Source of the DNA: Gemmatimonadales bacterium
Lineage (GTDB): Bacteria > Gemmatimonadota > Glassbacteria > GWA2-58-10
Reading direction: 5' to 3'
DNA: 48,791 nucleotides
NCBI GenBank assembly: GCA_024278175.1
Contig: JAJRTS010000073.1
Span: forward strand, 1-48,791
Below are positions 16,112 to 24,106 of the stretch, piece by piece. The stretch's first letter is position 1; the number at the start of each line of letters is the position of its first letter. The notes beneath the pieces are model-generated. The model was not told the origin of the DNA. It did no database searches and saw nothing but the letters and a program-made list of their open reading frames with translations. Both the position numbers and the translations under genes were made by a program.

Positions 16112-16145
16112 AAAAACCGCCGGAGTTTCCCCCGGCGGTTTTTTT
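16112..16145. terminator. Bidirectional intrinsic terminator between the DUF5677 gene and pfp
   Basis: CCGCCGG (16117-16123) pairs with CCGGCGG (16132-16138) around an 8-base loop. The stem is preceded by AAAAA and followed by TTTTTTT, so it can stop transcription from both convergent genes. Confidence 0.85.
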
Positions 16146-16186
16146 ACCGTTTCAGTCTCTGCTGTTTTCAGCCTTTTCAGCCCACC

Positions 16187-17404
16187 CTACCTGCTCTTGA
16201 CAATACTCACGTTGTGCAGCCGGCCCGTTGCCGGCAGCTCGCCCACCAGCGGCAGGGCGTACTCCACGAACTTGTCCGTGATCCCGTTGGTCCCCTCGAT
16301 AAAATGCTTGGGCATCGAAATCGTGTTCTTGGCCACTTTTTTGAGCTCCACCACCTCGTAGTCCACCTGGTAGGGATCGTTACTCCTGCGCTTGATTGCG
16401 ATGCTGCCCTCGTAGCGGCCGCTCACAGCGGCGCGGACCGCTTCCTCGCCCACCCGGCGCGCCTCGATTGCATCGGTTTCGGAGACGATCGTGGGGAAGC
16501 AGCGCTGAAGGTAACCGAACGTATCGCTGCGCACCCGGGATATTTTCATCTTGTTCTTGACCAGCTTGACCAGCGAATCGCCCAGCGCGCCGGTGCCCGA
16601 TAACTGCACGTTGCCGTGGGAATCCTTCTCCACGTTGCCCACCAGCTTCTGGATAATCGGCGTACCCTTGGCGTCGTGGACACCCTCGCTCACAGCCACC
16701 ACGCAGCGGCCGTATTTCTTGTAGACCCGCTCAACGTCGGCCACGAACGCATCGGTGTCGAAACTGGTCTCGGGAAGGTAGACCAGGTGCGGCCCGTCGT
16801 CGTTCTGGCCCTTGCCCAGCACGCTGGCCGCGGTCAGGAAGCCCGCGTGACGGCCCATCACCACGCCGATATACACCCCCGGCAGGCTCAGGTTATCGAG
16901 ATTGATCCCCTGGAACGCCATCGCCACGAACCGCCCGGCCGAGCCGAAACCCGGACAATGGTCTGTTTCCTTCAGATCGTTGTCAATCGTCTTGGGGATA
17001 TGGAACGCGTGGAACTCGTACTGGGCGTCCTTGGCGAACTCGTTGATGATGTGCGCGGTTTCGGCGCTGTCGTTGCCGCCGATATAGAAAAAGTAGCGCA
17101 CGCCGTGCTTGCGGAAGTTGTCAAAGATTATTTGACACTCCTCCTTGTTTACTTTCTTACGCACGCTGCGAAGAGCGCTCGAGGGCGTGCGGGTAACCAG
17201 TTCCAGGTTGTCCAGGCTCTCGGCCCGCAGGTTGATGAAATTCTCCTTGAGAATGCCCTCGACACCGTTGAGCGCACCGTAGAAATCCGTGATCTCGTGG
17301 TACTTGCTGGCTTCCAGCACTGCCCCGATTAAGCTCTGGTTGATTACGTTGGTCGGTCCACCCGACTGCCCGATCACTGCCCTGCCATTGTATGCACTGC
17401 CCAT
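16187..17404 (-). CDS. pfp: 6-phosphofructokinase, pyrophosphate-dependent type
   Basis: Glycolytic enzyme interconverting fructose 6-phosphate and fructose 1,6-bisphosphate. It has 405 residues. The nucleotide/PPi site reads GGNDS (109-113), placing Asp where ATP enzymes have Gly, and PKTIDND (137-143) has Lys. This Asp plus Lys pair is the classical mark of PPi-dependent enzymes. Other motifs are AVIGQSGGPTNVINQSL, GVVMGRHAGFLTAAS and VAVSEGV. The reaction with PPi is reversible, so it can work in glycolysis and gluconeogenesis. It is on the minus strand 82 bases after the second phosphofructokinase gene. PPi dependence is inferred from residues. Confidence 0.9.
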   Translation of the reverse strand: MGSAYNGRAVIGQSGGPTNVINQSLIGAVLEASKYHEITDFYGALNGVEGILKENFINLRAESLDNLELVTRTPSSALRSVRKKVNKEECQIIFDNFRKHGVRYFFYIGGNDSAETAHIINEFAKDAQYEFHAFHIPKTIDNDLKETDHCPGFGSAGRFVAMAFQGINLDNLSLPGVYIGVVMGRHAGFLTAASVLGKGQNDDGPHLVYLPETSFDTDAFVADVERVYKKYGRCVVAVSEGVHDAKGTPIIQKLVGNVEKDSHGNVQLSGTGALGDSLVKLVKNKMKISRVRSDTFGYLQRCFPTIVSETDAIEARRVGEEAVRAAVSGRYEGSIAIKRRSNDPYQVDYEVVELKKVAKNTISMPKHFIEGTNGITDKFVEYALPLVGELPATGRLHNVSIVKSR

Positions 17405-17486
17405 TCTCGACTCCTCCTCACACAGATTCGTTACTTGTCTTGAGCGCTACCCCACGTGCGATAAATCAGAACAACCATGATATCTC

Positions 17487-18821
17487 TCAGCAGTTCCCGC
17501 CGTGCTTGCGGAACCGTACCGGCTGGCCGGTGGCTTCGGCAACAGCCAGCCAGAGCATGCTGTCCGTGCCCACCTTCTTCTTGCCCCTGGTCACCGTGGC
17601 CAGCGGCACATGGGTCTGCACGTTATGCCACAGCCCCACCACCATGTCAGTGCGCCCGGAAGTGGCGGCATGCACGGCCGCCCGGCCCAGGTCGTTGCAG
17701 AACAGGGCATCGCCGCTGTTGGCCGGCACGCTGCGGATAATGTAGCTGGGATCGATATACTTGAGGTTGATCTTCTCGCCCTTTTCAGTGAACCAATCCT
17801 TGATCTTGTCGCGCAGGAACACGCCGATATCCTTGGACATGGTCGAGTACTTGATGTTGCCCGACTCGTCGTATTCCATATCGCCCTCGCAGTGATCCAG
17901 CCCCGCGCCCTCGGCCACCACGATCACCGCATGGCCGCGCTTTTTCAGCCGGTCGCGAAGCATGGTCAGCAAGCCGTTTTCCCCCTCCAGGTCGAACGGC
18001 ACCTCGGGGATCAGCGTAAAATTGACCACCATGCTGGCCAGGGTGGCAAAACAGGCGATAAAACCGCTGTCCCGGCCCATTAGCTTGACCAGCCCCACCC
18101 CGTTTGGAGCACCCAGAGCCTCGTTGTGAGCGCAACTGAGCACCCGGGCCGCCTCATCGACAGCGGTCTCGAAACCGAATGTTTTGTAGACGTACAGAAT
18201 GTCGTTGTCGATAGTCTTGGGTACGCCGATCACGGCGATCTTAAGGCCGCGCTCCAGCGCGAGCCGGGCGATCTCGTGGGTGCCGCGCAGCGTGCCGTCC
18301 CCGCCGATTGAGAACAGCATGTCCACGCCCCATTCTTCCAGAGAGTCGACTATTACTTCTGGTTCCACCTTGCCGCGGGAGCTGCCCAGCACGGAGCCGC
18401 CAAACTTTTGAATCCCGTCCACGTAGTCCGGGGTCATTTCCACCGGCGGCTCGCCATTGTCCGGATCGAACCCGGCCAGGCCGTAGCGCACACCCAGAAT
18501 GCGTTTGATCCCGTAGCGATGAAACAGTTCAAAGTAAATCGACTGAATCACGTTGTTCAGCCCCGGACTCAGGCCCCCGCAGGTGACAATCGCGGCGGTG
18601 GCCATCCGGGGCGGAAAGAACAGTTTGGCGCGCGGTCCGGCCCTCTCAAAAAAAAGATTGTTCTTTTGCTGTTCGGATACATTCGACACCTGATAGGGAA
18701 TGCAGGCGTCGTCGGCAACGTAATCAGGCAACCCGTCCCCCGGCTCGGTAGAGAGCTTGAGCGGGGAATCGTAAGGGCAGTCTCCCAATCTTGCGACTTC
18801 GAGGTCTTTACGGGTAAGCAT
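17487..18821 (-). CDS. 6-phosphofructokinase, ATP-type signature (long clade)
   Basis: This 444-residue protein has a roughly 70-residue N-terminal extension before the core IVTCGGLSPGLNNVIQSIYF. The site reads GGDGT (173-177), with Gly as in ATP enzymes, and PKTIDND (201-207), with Lys as in plant and spirochaete long-form phosphofructokinases. Further motifs are GLVKLMGRDSGFIA and VIVVAEGAG. The phosphate donor of this Gly/Lys class is usually ATP, but it has to be tested. It directly precedes the PPi-type gene in the same direction. Together they give the cell one irreversible and one reversible route. The 155 bases upstream hold no gene. Confidence 0.88.
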   Translation of the reverse strand: MLTRKDLEVARLGDCPYDSPLKLSTEPGDGLPDYVADDACIPYQVSNVSEQQKNNLFFERAGPRAKLFFPPRMATAAIVTCGGLSPGLNNVIQSIYFELFHRYGIKRILGVRYGLAGFDPDNGEPPVEMTPDYVDGIQKFGGSVLGSSRGKVEPEVIVDSLEEWGVDMLFSIGGDGTLRGTHEIARLALERGLKIAVIGVPKTIDNDILYVYKTFGFETAVDEAARVLSCAHNEALGAPNGVGLVKLMGRDSGFIACFATLASMVVNFTLIPEVPFDLEGENGLLTMLRDRLKKRGHAVIVVAEGAGLDHCEGDMEYDESGNIKYSTMSKDIGVFLRDKIKDWFTEKGEKINLKYIDPSYIIRSVPANSGDALFCNDLGRAAVHAATSGRTDMVVGLWHNVQTHVPLATVTRGKKKVGTDSMLWLAVAEATGQPVRFRKHGGNC

Positions 18822-18976
18822 CTCTCTATCCGTCGGCTGGCTGACAGGGTTCGGGCGCGCCGGTATAAACCGGGGCCTCGTGGAATGGAAAGGCTTGCAA
18901 GATAGTTGGTTGCATGGGGCGTTGTCAAGTCAGATCGCTGACAGCTCCGTCTGCCGGGTGCGGAAAGAGACCGGGA

Positions 18977-21900
18977 CTATTGTCTCATCAGCTTAAGCAC
19001 CGCCAGCAGGTCGAAAATGCTGATCCTGCCGTCGAGGTCCAGATCCATCGCGGCGAATTCTTTTGCAGAGGGCTCTCCCCTGCCGGAGATCACCCGGAGA
19101 ACGGCCAGCACGTCGAAAATATCCACCTTGCCGTTAAGGTCGCCATCGCCGGCCAGCACCGGACTGTACTCGAGCCGCAGCAGCCCGACCGGGGCCGATG
19201 ACGGATAGCGCGCATAGTTTCCCAGGGTATCGGCAGCCTCCACGTAGTAGCTCACCCGTGCGCCCGGCTCCAGCCCGGACACCAGAGCGCTGAATCGGTT
19301 CTCCTCCCCCGCGACGGCGGTCATCGCCAGCGTATCGGGAGCCAGACCCTCCGGCAGCAGGATAGCCGTAACCGTGCCCAGATCGCTGTCCGTGACCGTG
19401 GCCGTGATCAGCCTCCCGTTGTCGCCGGCCGAGGAGATGACCGGGCGGGTGGTGTCGCCCACGTAGAAGCTGTAAAGCTCTCCGGGAGCGCCGGTGGGCC
19501 GCAGGGCCTGGTTGCCCTGGGTGTCGATAGCGCGGACGTAGTACTGCACCCGGGTACCCTCGACTCTTCCGGGAAGGATCGCCGCATAGTTGCCGCTGAA
19601 ATCCGGTCCACCCGCGTCGACATAAGCCCAGGCGGTGGGTTGTTCTCCGACATCGCGCCAGAACACGCGCACCTGTTCCACGGTGCTTGCGCTGTCGGTG
19701 GCGGTCAGGTCCAGCCGGTAGTTCTGCATCTGCGGGGCCTGGTTGCGCATCGGCTGGACACTCATCAGCGGGGCCGCCACGTCCAGTTGCCTTGTCGCCG
19801 CCACCGTGGCCCACATGGTGCGGGCCGCGAGGGCGTTGGCGCGAAACTCCGCCAGCCCCTCCCCACCCACGATAGCGAACGCTACAATCACTTCCTCACC
19901 CGGTTTGAGAAAAACCGGTCCGGAGGAGAGAATGTAGCTGTAGTCCCCGGCTGCCGCCGTCACCGTATCGGTCGGCGGCGGATTGGTCATCGCGGCCCAC
20001 TTTTCCTCGCCGGGGAAACCGTTACTGATATCGTCCTCCAGATTGAGCAGCCTGACACCTCCAACCGCCTGTGTCAACAGCGCAGTACCGAGATAGTTGT
20101 CCGCCGCCGCGTCAAACATGTAAGCCAGGGAGTTCGGCGATTCGAAAACCGCGAAATCATTATTCTGATCCCCGTTCACATCCCAATCGATATGCTGGGC
20201 CACCTGGATGCCTTTCAGCGTGGAATCCACCGGGCCTGTCAGGCGGTACTCGATAATCTCGAAATCAGCGAGCGCGCCGGCACTCCAGCCGTAACTCCGC
20301 TGATAAACCGTCACACCCAGCGGCACGGTCGCGTCGCTGTCGGCGAAAGCGGCGGAAATCTCCTGATCGGCATACTCTCCGGGCTGACGAATCTCCAGAT
20401 TTCCACCGGTGACGGCCTTGAAATCACGGTTGAAATTCTGGATGCCACTGTCCTTGTAGGACGCGTCGCTGACCGTGGCGGCGCCATTGGCAATCATCAG
20501 CCCGCCCTGGTACAGCTGCTCGGTATTCAATGCCCTGGGATAGATAAAGCCACCCCCGCTCGAACCGTCAGTGCCGATAGTGCCGTAATTGGTGATACTC
20601 AGACCGGCGCGGTTGATGTCGTGGGTGGCGTATGTTTCGACCACTGTGGGCGGCTCGCCGCCCACAGCCACGGCGAACGCCAGCTTCTGAGTCTGTCCGT
20701 CCTCCATGGCCAGGTTGACATTAAACGTGCGGATTTCCTGCCGGCCGATACTCTGGGAAAACGAGAGCGCAAACGGCGCGCTGCTGTTGCTTGCGCTGCC
20801 CCCGGCAGGGATAGCGCCGAAATCAATCTCGCCCGTAGTAACTGTCACATCGCTGCTGTTGGAGGCAACCGCGGCGGTAACCGATGCCGCGCCGCTGCCG
20901 TTGTTGACCAGGGTCAGGGCCACGCCGATATCCTCTCCCGCAGAGACCAGCCCGTCGTCGCCGGCGATCAGCTCGATATGTGTAATCGCCATCCAGGGCC
21001 GCGAGGGGCTGCCCGCCAGCGCCACCGCGCTCTCGGCGTTTACGGCCCCATAGCCGAACAGGGTATCCGGCCCGGCTACGCCCAGGTCCGTGGCTGAGCC
21101 GCGCAGCACTTCATAAACCTCGTCCGGGGTAAGCTCCGGGTTGGCCTGACGGACCAGGGCGGCCACACCGGCGGCCAGCGGGCTGGCGAACGAGGAGCCG
21201 CTGCGGATAAGATAACCCGCCCCCGAGGACTGGGTTTCACCTTTGGTCGAAAGAATCCGGTGCCCCGGAGCGACAATATCCGGTTTTATTACGCTGGAGT
21301 CGCAGAGCGAGGGGCCGGGCATACTTTCGGGTACCCACTGCCAGAGACTGTCAACCGAGGTAACCGCAAAATAGTTCGGACTGTTGGCCGGAGATGCCAC
21401 CTTGAAACCATGCGCATTAGCCCCATAGTTGCCTGAAGCGATAATCGGCACCACTCCGAGCATTTTCAGGTTATCCAACGCCTCCCAGTACGTATCCAGG
21501 CATCCGAGCTTGGAAGGATCACCAAAAGAGAGATTCAGGATATCCGGCACGTCATCGACTGTTGCCGGGGCACCATCGGGATCAGCCATCCATTCCATGC
21601 AATCAATAACCTGAGCGGCGTCTCCACCCTCGTCGCGGTTGAACGCTTTGGCCGCTATCCATTGCGCATCCGGAGCCACGCCTACAGTATCCGCCCCGGA
21701 CTGGGCAAGCATACAACCCATCGTACCGGTTCCATGAGTAATGCTATTGTCATCGAAAGGGAACGAACTTCCTCCGATGGCATCGTACCAGCTCTCGGTG
21801 GCCGTGGCCCCGTGAGCGCCGCGCCATTTTGAGGCCAGGGCCGGGTGGTTGCCGTCCACGCCGGAGTCTATATTACCCACCAGAATTCCCCGGCCCGTAA

Positions 21901-22492
21901 TCCCCCGCTGCCAGAGCGGGCGCACGTTCATTTTCTCCAGCGCCCAGTTGAATGTTTTATCGCTCCCGGCCGGCAGCGTTTGCCCGGCGGACGCCGCGGT
22001 CACCCGCCCGCCTTCCTTAAGCTTGCCGCCTGATAAAGTAAGCCGCCGGTTCTCCAGCACCCGTCCCACATCGGGCCGGGCGGCCAGTTCGGCTACCCGG
22101 CCGGCCGTGGTGGTAACCGCCACGATATTTGTAATCCAGAACGCGCGGTAGCTCTTTACCTTGCCCTTGCCGTGCTCGGTAGTGAGAAAATCGATCAGCG
22201 CGGCCTGGCTGCGCTCCGACTCCAGCTTAAGCGCCTCCACCACCCGGCGATGACGTTCCTTGCGGTCGGCCCGGCCCCGGCGCAGCCTGTTTTCCAGATC
22301 GACAAGATCGAAACTCAGCGAGGGAGACACAAGTACGGTAACGACAGAATCAAGAGGTGCGGCAAGTAGCGTCCGCTCAAATTCAATCGCCAGCGGCGTG
22401 GCTGCATCCGCCACTGGATGAGACAGCAGCGTGGCCAGTATCACAACACCGGGAATTACGCCCGAAAGGCGTTTAATCAGGACTGTCGTCAC
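18977..22492 (-). CDS. Secreted S8 subtilisin-family protease with C-terminal dockerin-like domain
   Basis: A 1171-residue exported protease. It has a signal peptide (about 1-30, ending PVADA), an I9-like propeptide (about 45-150) and a catalytic domain with the triad D209 (NIDSG), H253 (THGTGTMG) and S434 (SGSSFASP), and oxyanion N355. It then has a CARF-like or beta-sandwich region of about 350 residues, two fibronectin-like modules near 920-1100 (VEQVRVFWRD, VSYYVEAADTLGNYA), and a final dockerin-type pair of calcium loops: GDLNGKVDIFDVLAVLRVI, and DLDLDGRISIFDLLAVLKLM at the C-terminus. No cohesin is in the window, so the partner is unknown. The dockerin motif matches those of the DUF4091 and M14 proteins. 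It is transcribed after rfaE2 with a 97-base gap. Confidence 0.93.
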   Translation of the reverse strand: MTTVLIKRLSGVIPGVVILATLLSHPVADAATPLAIEFERTLLAAPLDSVVTVLVSPSLSFDLVDLENRLRRGRADRKERHRRVVEALKLESERSQAALIDFLTTEHGKGKVKSYRAFWITNIVAVTTTAGRVAELAARPDVGRVLENRRLTLSGGKLKEGGRVTAASAGQTLPAGSDKTFNWALEKMNVRPLWQRGITGRGILVGNIDSGVDGNHPALASKWRGAHGATATESWYDAIGGSSFPFDDNSITHGTGTMGCMLAQSGADTVGVAPDAQWIAAKAFNRDEGGDAAQVIDCMEWMADPDGAPATVDDVPDILNLSFGDPSKLGCLDTYWEALDNLKMLGVVPIIASGNYGANAHGFKVASPANSPNYFAVTSVDSLWQWVPESMPGPSLCDSSVIKPDIVAPGHRILSTKGETQSSGAGYLIRSGSSFASPLAAGVAALVRQANPELTPDEVYEVLRGSATDLGVAGPDTLFGYGAVNAESAVALAGSPSRPWMAITHIELIAGDDGLVSAGEDIGVALTLVNNGSGAASVTAAVASNSSDVTVTTGEIDFGAIPAGGSASNSSAPFALSFSQSIGRQEIRTFNVNLAMEDGQTQKLAFAVAVGGEPPTVVETYATHDINRAGLSITNYGTIGTDGSSGGGFIYPRALNTEQLYQGGLMIANGAATVSDASYKDSGIQNFNRDFKAVTGGNLEIRQPGEYADQEISAAFADSDATVPLGVTVYQRSYGWSAGALADFEIIEYRLTGPVDSTLKGIQVAQHIDWDVNGDQNNDFAVFESPNSLAYMFDAAADNYLGTALLTQAVGGVRLLNLEDDISNGFPGEEKWAAMTNPPPTDTVTAAAGDYSYILSSGPVFLKPGEEVIVAFAIVGGEGLAEFRANALAARTMWATVAATRQLDVAAPLMSVQPMRNQAPQMQNYRLDLTATDSASTVEQVRVFWRDVGEQPTAWAYVDAGGPDFSGNYAAILPGRVEGTRVQYYVRAIDTQGNQALRPTGAPGELYSFYVGDTTRPVISSAGDNGRLITATVTDSDLGTVTAILLPEGLAPDTLAMTAVAGEENRFSALVSGLEPGARVSYYVEAADTLGNYARYPSSAPVGLLRLEYSPVLAGDGDLNGKVDIFDVLAVLRVISGRGEPSAKEFAAMDLDLDGRISIFDLLAVLKLMRQ

Positions 22493-22589
22493 CGTTTTCT
22501 ACTCCGTAATCTGGTGATTGCGGGGGGATTAGCAAAGGCAGGGAAAACCACCGGCCACAAATAAAAATTAGCAATTTTCATACCGCGCT

Positions 22590-23117
22590 CTACTGTCGGT
22601 CGGCGGCGGGGCGGTCGGAGAGCGCCTTGATTTTCTCGATAATCCGGGTGGTGGAATAACCCTCCCTAAACGGCAGGCTAAAGACCTGGCCGCCGCCGGC
22701 GAGCACTACCTCGTGGCCCACGATCCGCTCCACAGGCCAGTCTCCGCCCTTGACCAACACATCGGGCCGTAACGCGCTGATCAGCTCCAGCGGCGTATCC
22801 TCGGCAAAGAAGGTCACGTAATCCACGCAGCCAAGTCCGGCCAGCAGCAGGGCGCGGTCGTTCTCCGGATTGATCGGGCGCTCGCTGCCCTTGAGTTTTT
22901 TTACCGAGCTATCGGTGTTGATCCCGACAACCAGCAAGTCTCCGCGGGCGGCCGCGTCCTCGAGGTAGGCCACGTGGCCGGGGTGGATGATATCAAAACA
23001 GCCATTGGTGAACACCACCCTGCGGCCGTTCGCTTTTGCGGATTCAAGAACAGCTTGCAGTTGCTCACAATCCAATATTTTGTTCTCGCATTTATTGCCG
23101 CACTGCCCCATCATCAT
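22590..23117 (-). CDS. rfaE2: D-glycero-beta-D-manno-heptose 1-phosphate adenylyltransferase
   Basis: Nucleotidyltransferase making ADP-heptose for LPS inner core, corresponding to the C-terminal half of HldE as a separate protein. The 175 residues include VVFTNGCFDIIHPGHVAYLE (HIGH-like HPGH motif), VVGINTDSSVKKLKG, RPINPENDRALLLAGLGCVD, DVLVKGGDW and the C-terminal EGYSTTRIIEKI. No kinase domain is fused and no hldA-type kinase is nearby. Its presence supports a heptose-containing outer membrane. It lies downstream of the zinc-ribbon protein gene on the same strand, 56 bases apart. Confidence 0.94.
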   Translation of the reverse strand: MMMGQCGNKCENKILDCEQLQAVLESAKANGRRVVFTNGCFDIIHPGHVAYLEDAAARGDLLVVGINTDSSVKKLKGSERPINPENDRALLLAGLGCVDYVTFFAEDTPLELISALRPDVLVKGGDWPVERIVGHEVVLAGGGQVFSLPFREGYSTTRIIEKIKALSDRPAADRQ

Positions 23118-23173
23118 ACTCCCGTTTACACAAAGAAAAAGTCCCCCGTGGTAACAGTGTCGCTCCGCGAGTT

Positions 23174-24106
23174 TCAGTTCAACAGCAGGCCGTTTATCAG
23201 TTCCACCCGGAAAAAATCCAGCGGGTCGTAGGCCCCACCGGTACGGAACTGCTCGATAGTGCCGGAGAACATCACCTGCTCTCCACGGCGAAGGTTGGCG
23301 ATGCGCCGCTCGTTAGCCTCATGGCTTGAGGCGCGCAGGCTCACATAGCCGTGCGAGTCCGGATCGTCCATTACAACACTCACCATGTAGTCCTGCCCGT
23401 CGCGCTCCACGCCGGTGACAATCCCGTTCCAGATCACACGCTCACCGGTGAATTTCTCACGCAGCACGTCGCGGCGAAGGTCCGTTGTGCGGGCATCGAG
23501 AAACTCCCTCTTGAGCTGGGCGAACTCGGTCCCCTGCAGGCTGCGCAGATGGCCGCCCCCCGAGCCATCGCCGGCGGCCGCGCCACTTAAGGTGATCGGG
23601 ACAAACTCGTCCTGGTTTCCGTTGCGGGAAATGATCCAGGTAAAGGTAAGAAACGCGGCCAGGGTGGCCACGAACAGCAGCGCCACCATTTTGGGGGTGA
23701 ACGTAATATCCCCGTAAACGTCGAACATGGCCCGAACCCCTTCCTGGCGGCCGAACTCCCGGTCCGTGTCGATTCCGCACCGCGGGCAGATCACGGCGTC
23801 GTCCGGAATCCGTTTGCGGCAGGAGGGGCAACGCATGGTGCCCACGACCGGGTTGTAACGATCATGGTTCTTTATCGAACGGCCGGTGTACTGCGGGGCC
23901 GGCAGGTGCGGGGGGGGAATTATGTCGAGTGATTCAGCGGGCGCCTGATCCTGCACGGTCACCGCCACCACAGGGGCGGCCGGGAGAGGGGGGGCCTGTT
24001 CTTCCCGCCGAAATGCCCATCCGCAGTCCTCATATGTGCAGCGGGCCGGGCCGGAGGCCGGATCGTAGTCAAAGAGTCGCTTGCAGCTGGGGCATCGAAT
24101 ATTCAT
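23174..24106 (-). CDS. Zinc-ribbon membrane protein with C-terminal OB-like domain
   Basis: A 310-residue protein with an N-terminal zinc ribbon (CPSCKRLFDYD followed by CTYEDC), a proline-rich linker, and a second ribbon (CPSCRKRIPDDAVICPRCG). One transmembrane helix follows (VALLFVATLAAFLTFTWIIS), then an exported or periplasmic C-terminal region of about 120 residues resembling an OB-fold (VIWNGIVTGVERDGQDYMVS through VMFSGTIEQF). No enzyme motif is seen. Its stop-to-start junction with the 962-residue outer-membrane gene is immediate (that gene's stop abuts this start), so the two are probably made together. The coding region contains a run of eight C near 23910, a possible slippage site. 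Function unknown. Confidence 0.72.
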   Translation of the reverse strand: MNIRCPSCKRLFDYDPASGPARCTYEDCGWAFRREEQAPPLPAAPVVAVTVQDQAPAESLDIIPPPHLPAPQYTGRSIKNHDRYNPVVGTMRCPSCRKRIPDDAVICPRCGIDTDREFGRQEGVRAMFDVYGDITFTPKMVALLFVATLAAFLTFTWIISRNGNQDEFVPITLSGAAAGDGSGGGHLRSLQGTEFAQLKREFLDARTTDLRRDVLREKFTGERVIWNGIVTGVERDGQDYMVSVVMDDPDSHGYVSLRASSHEANERRIANLRRGEQVMFSGTIEQFRTGGAYDPLDFFRVELINGLLLN

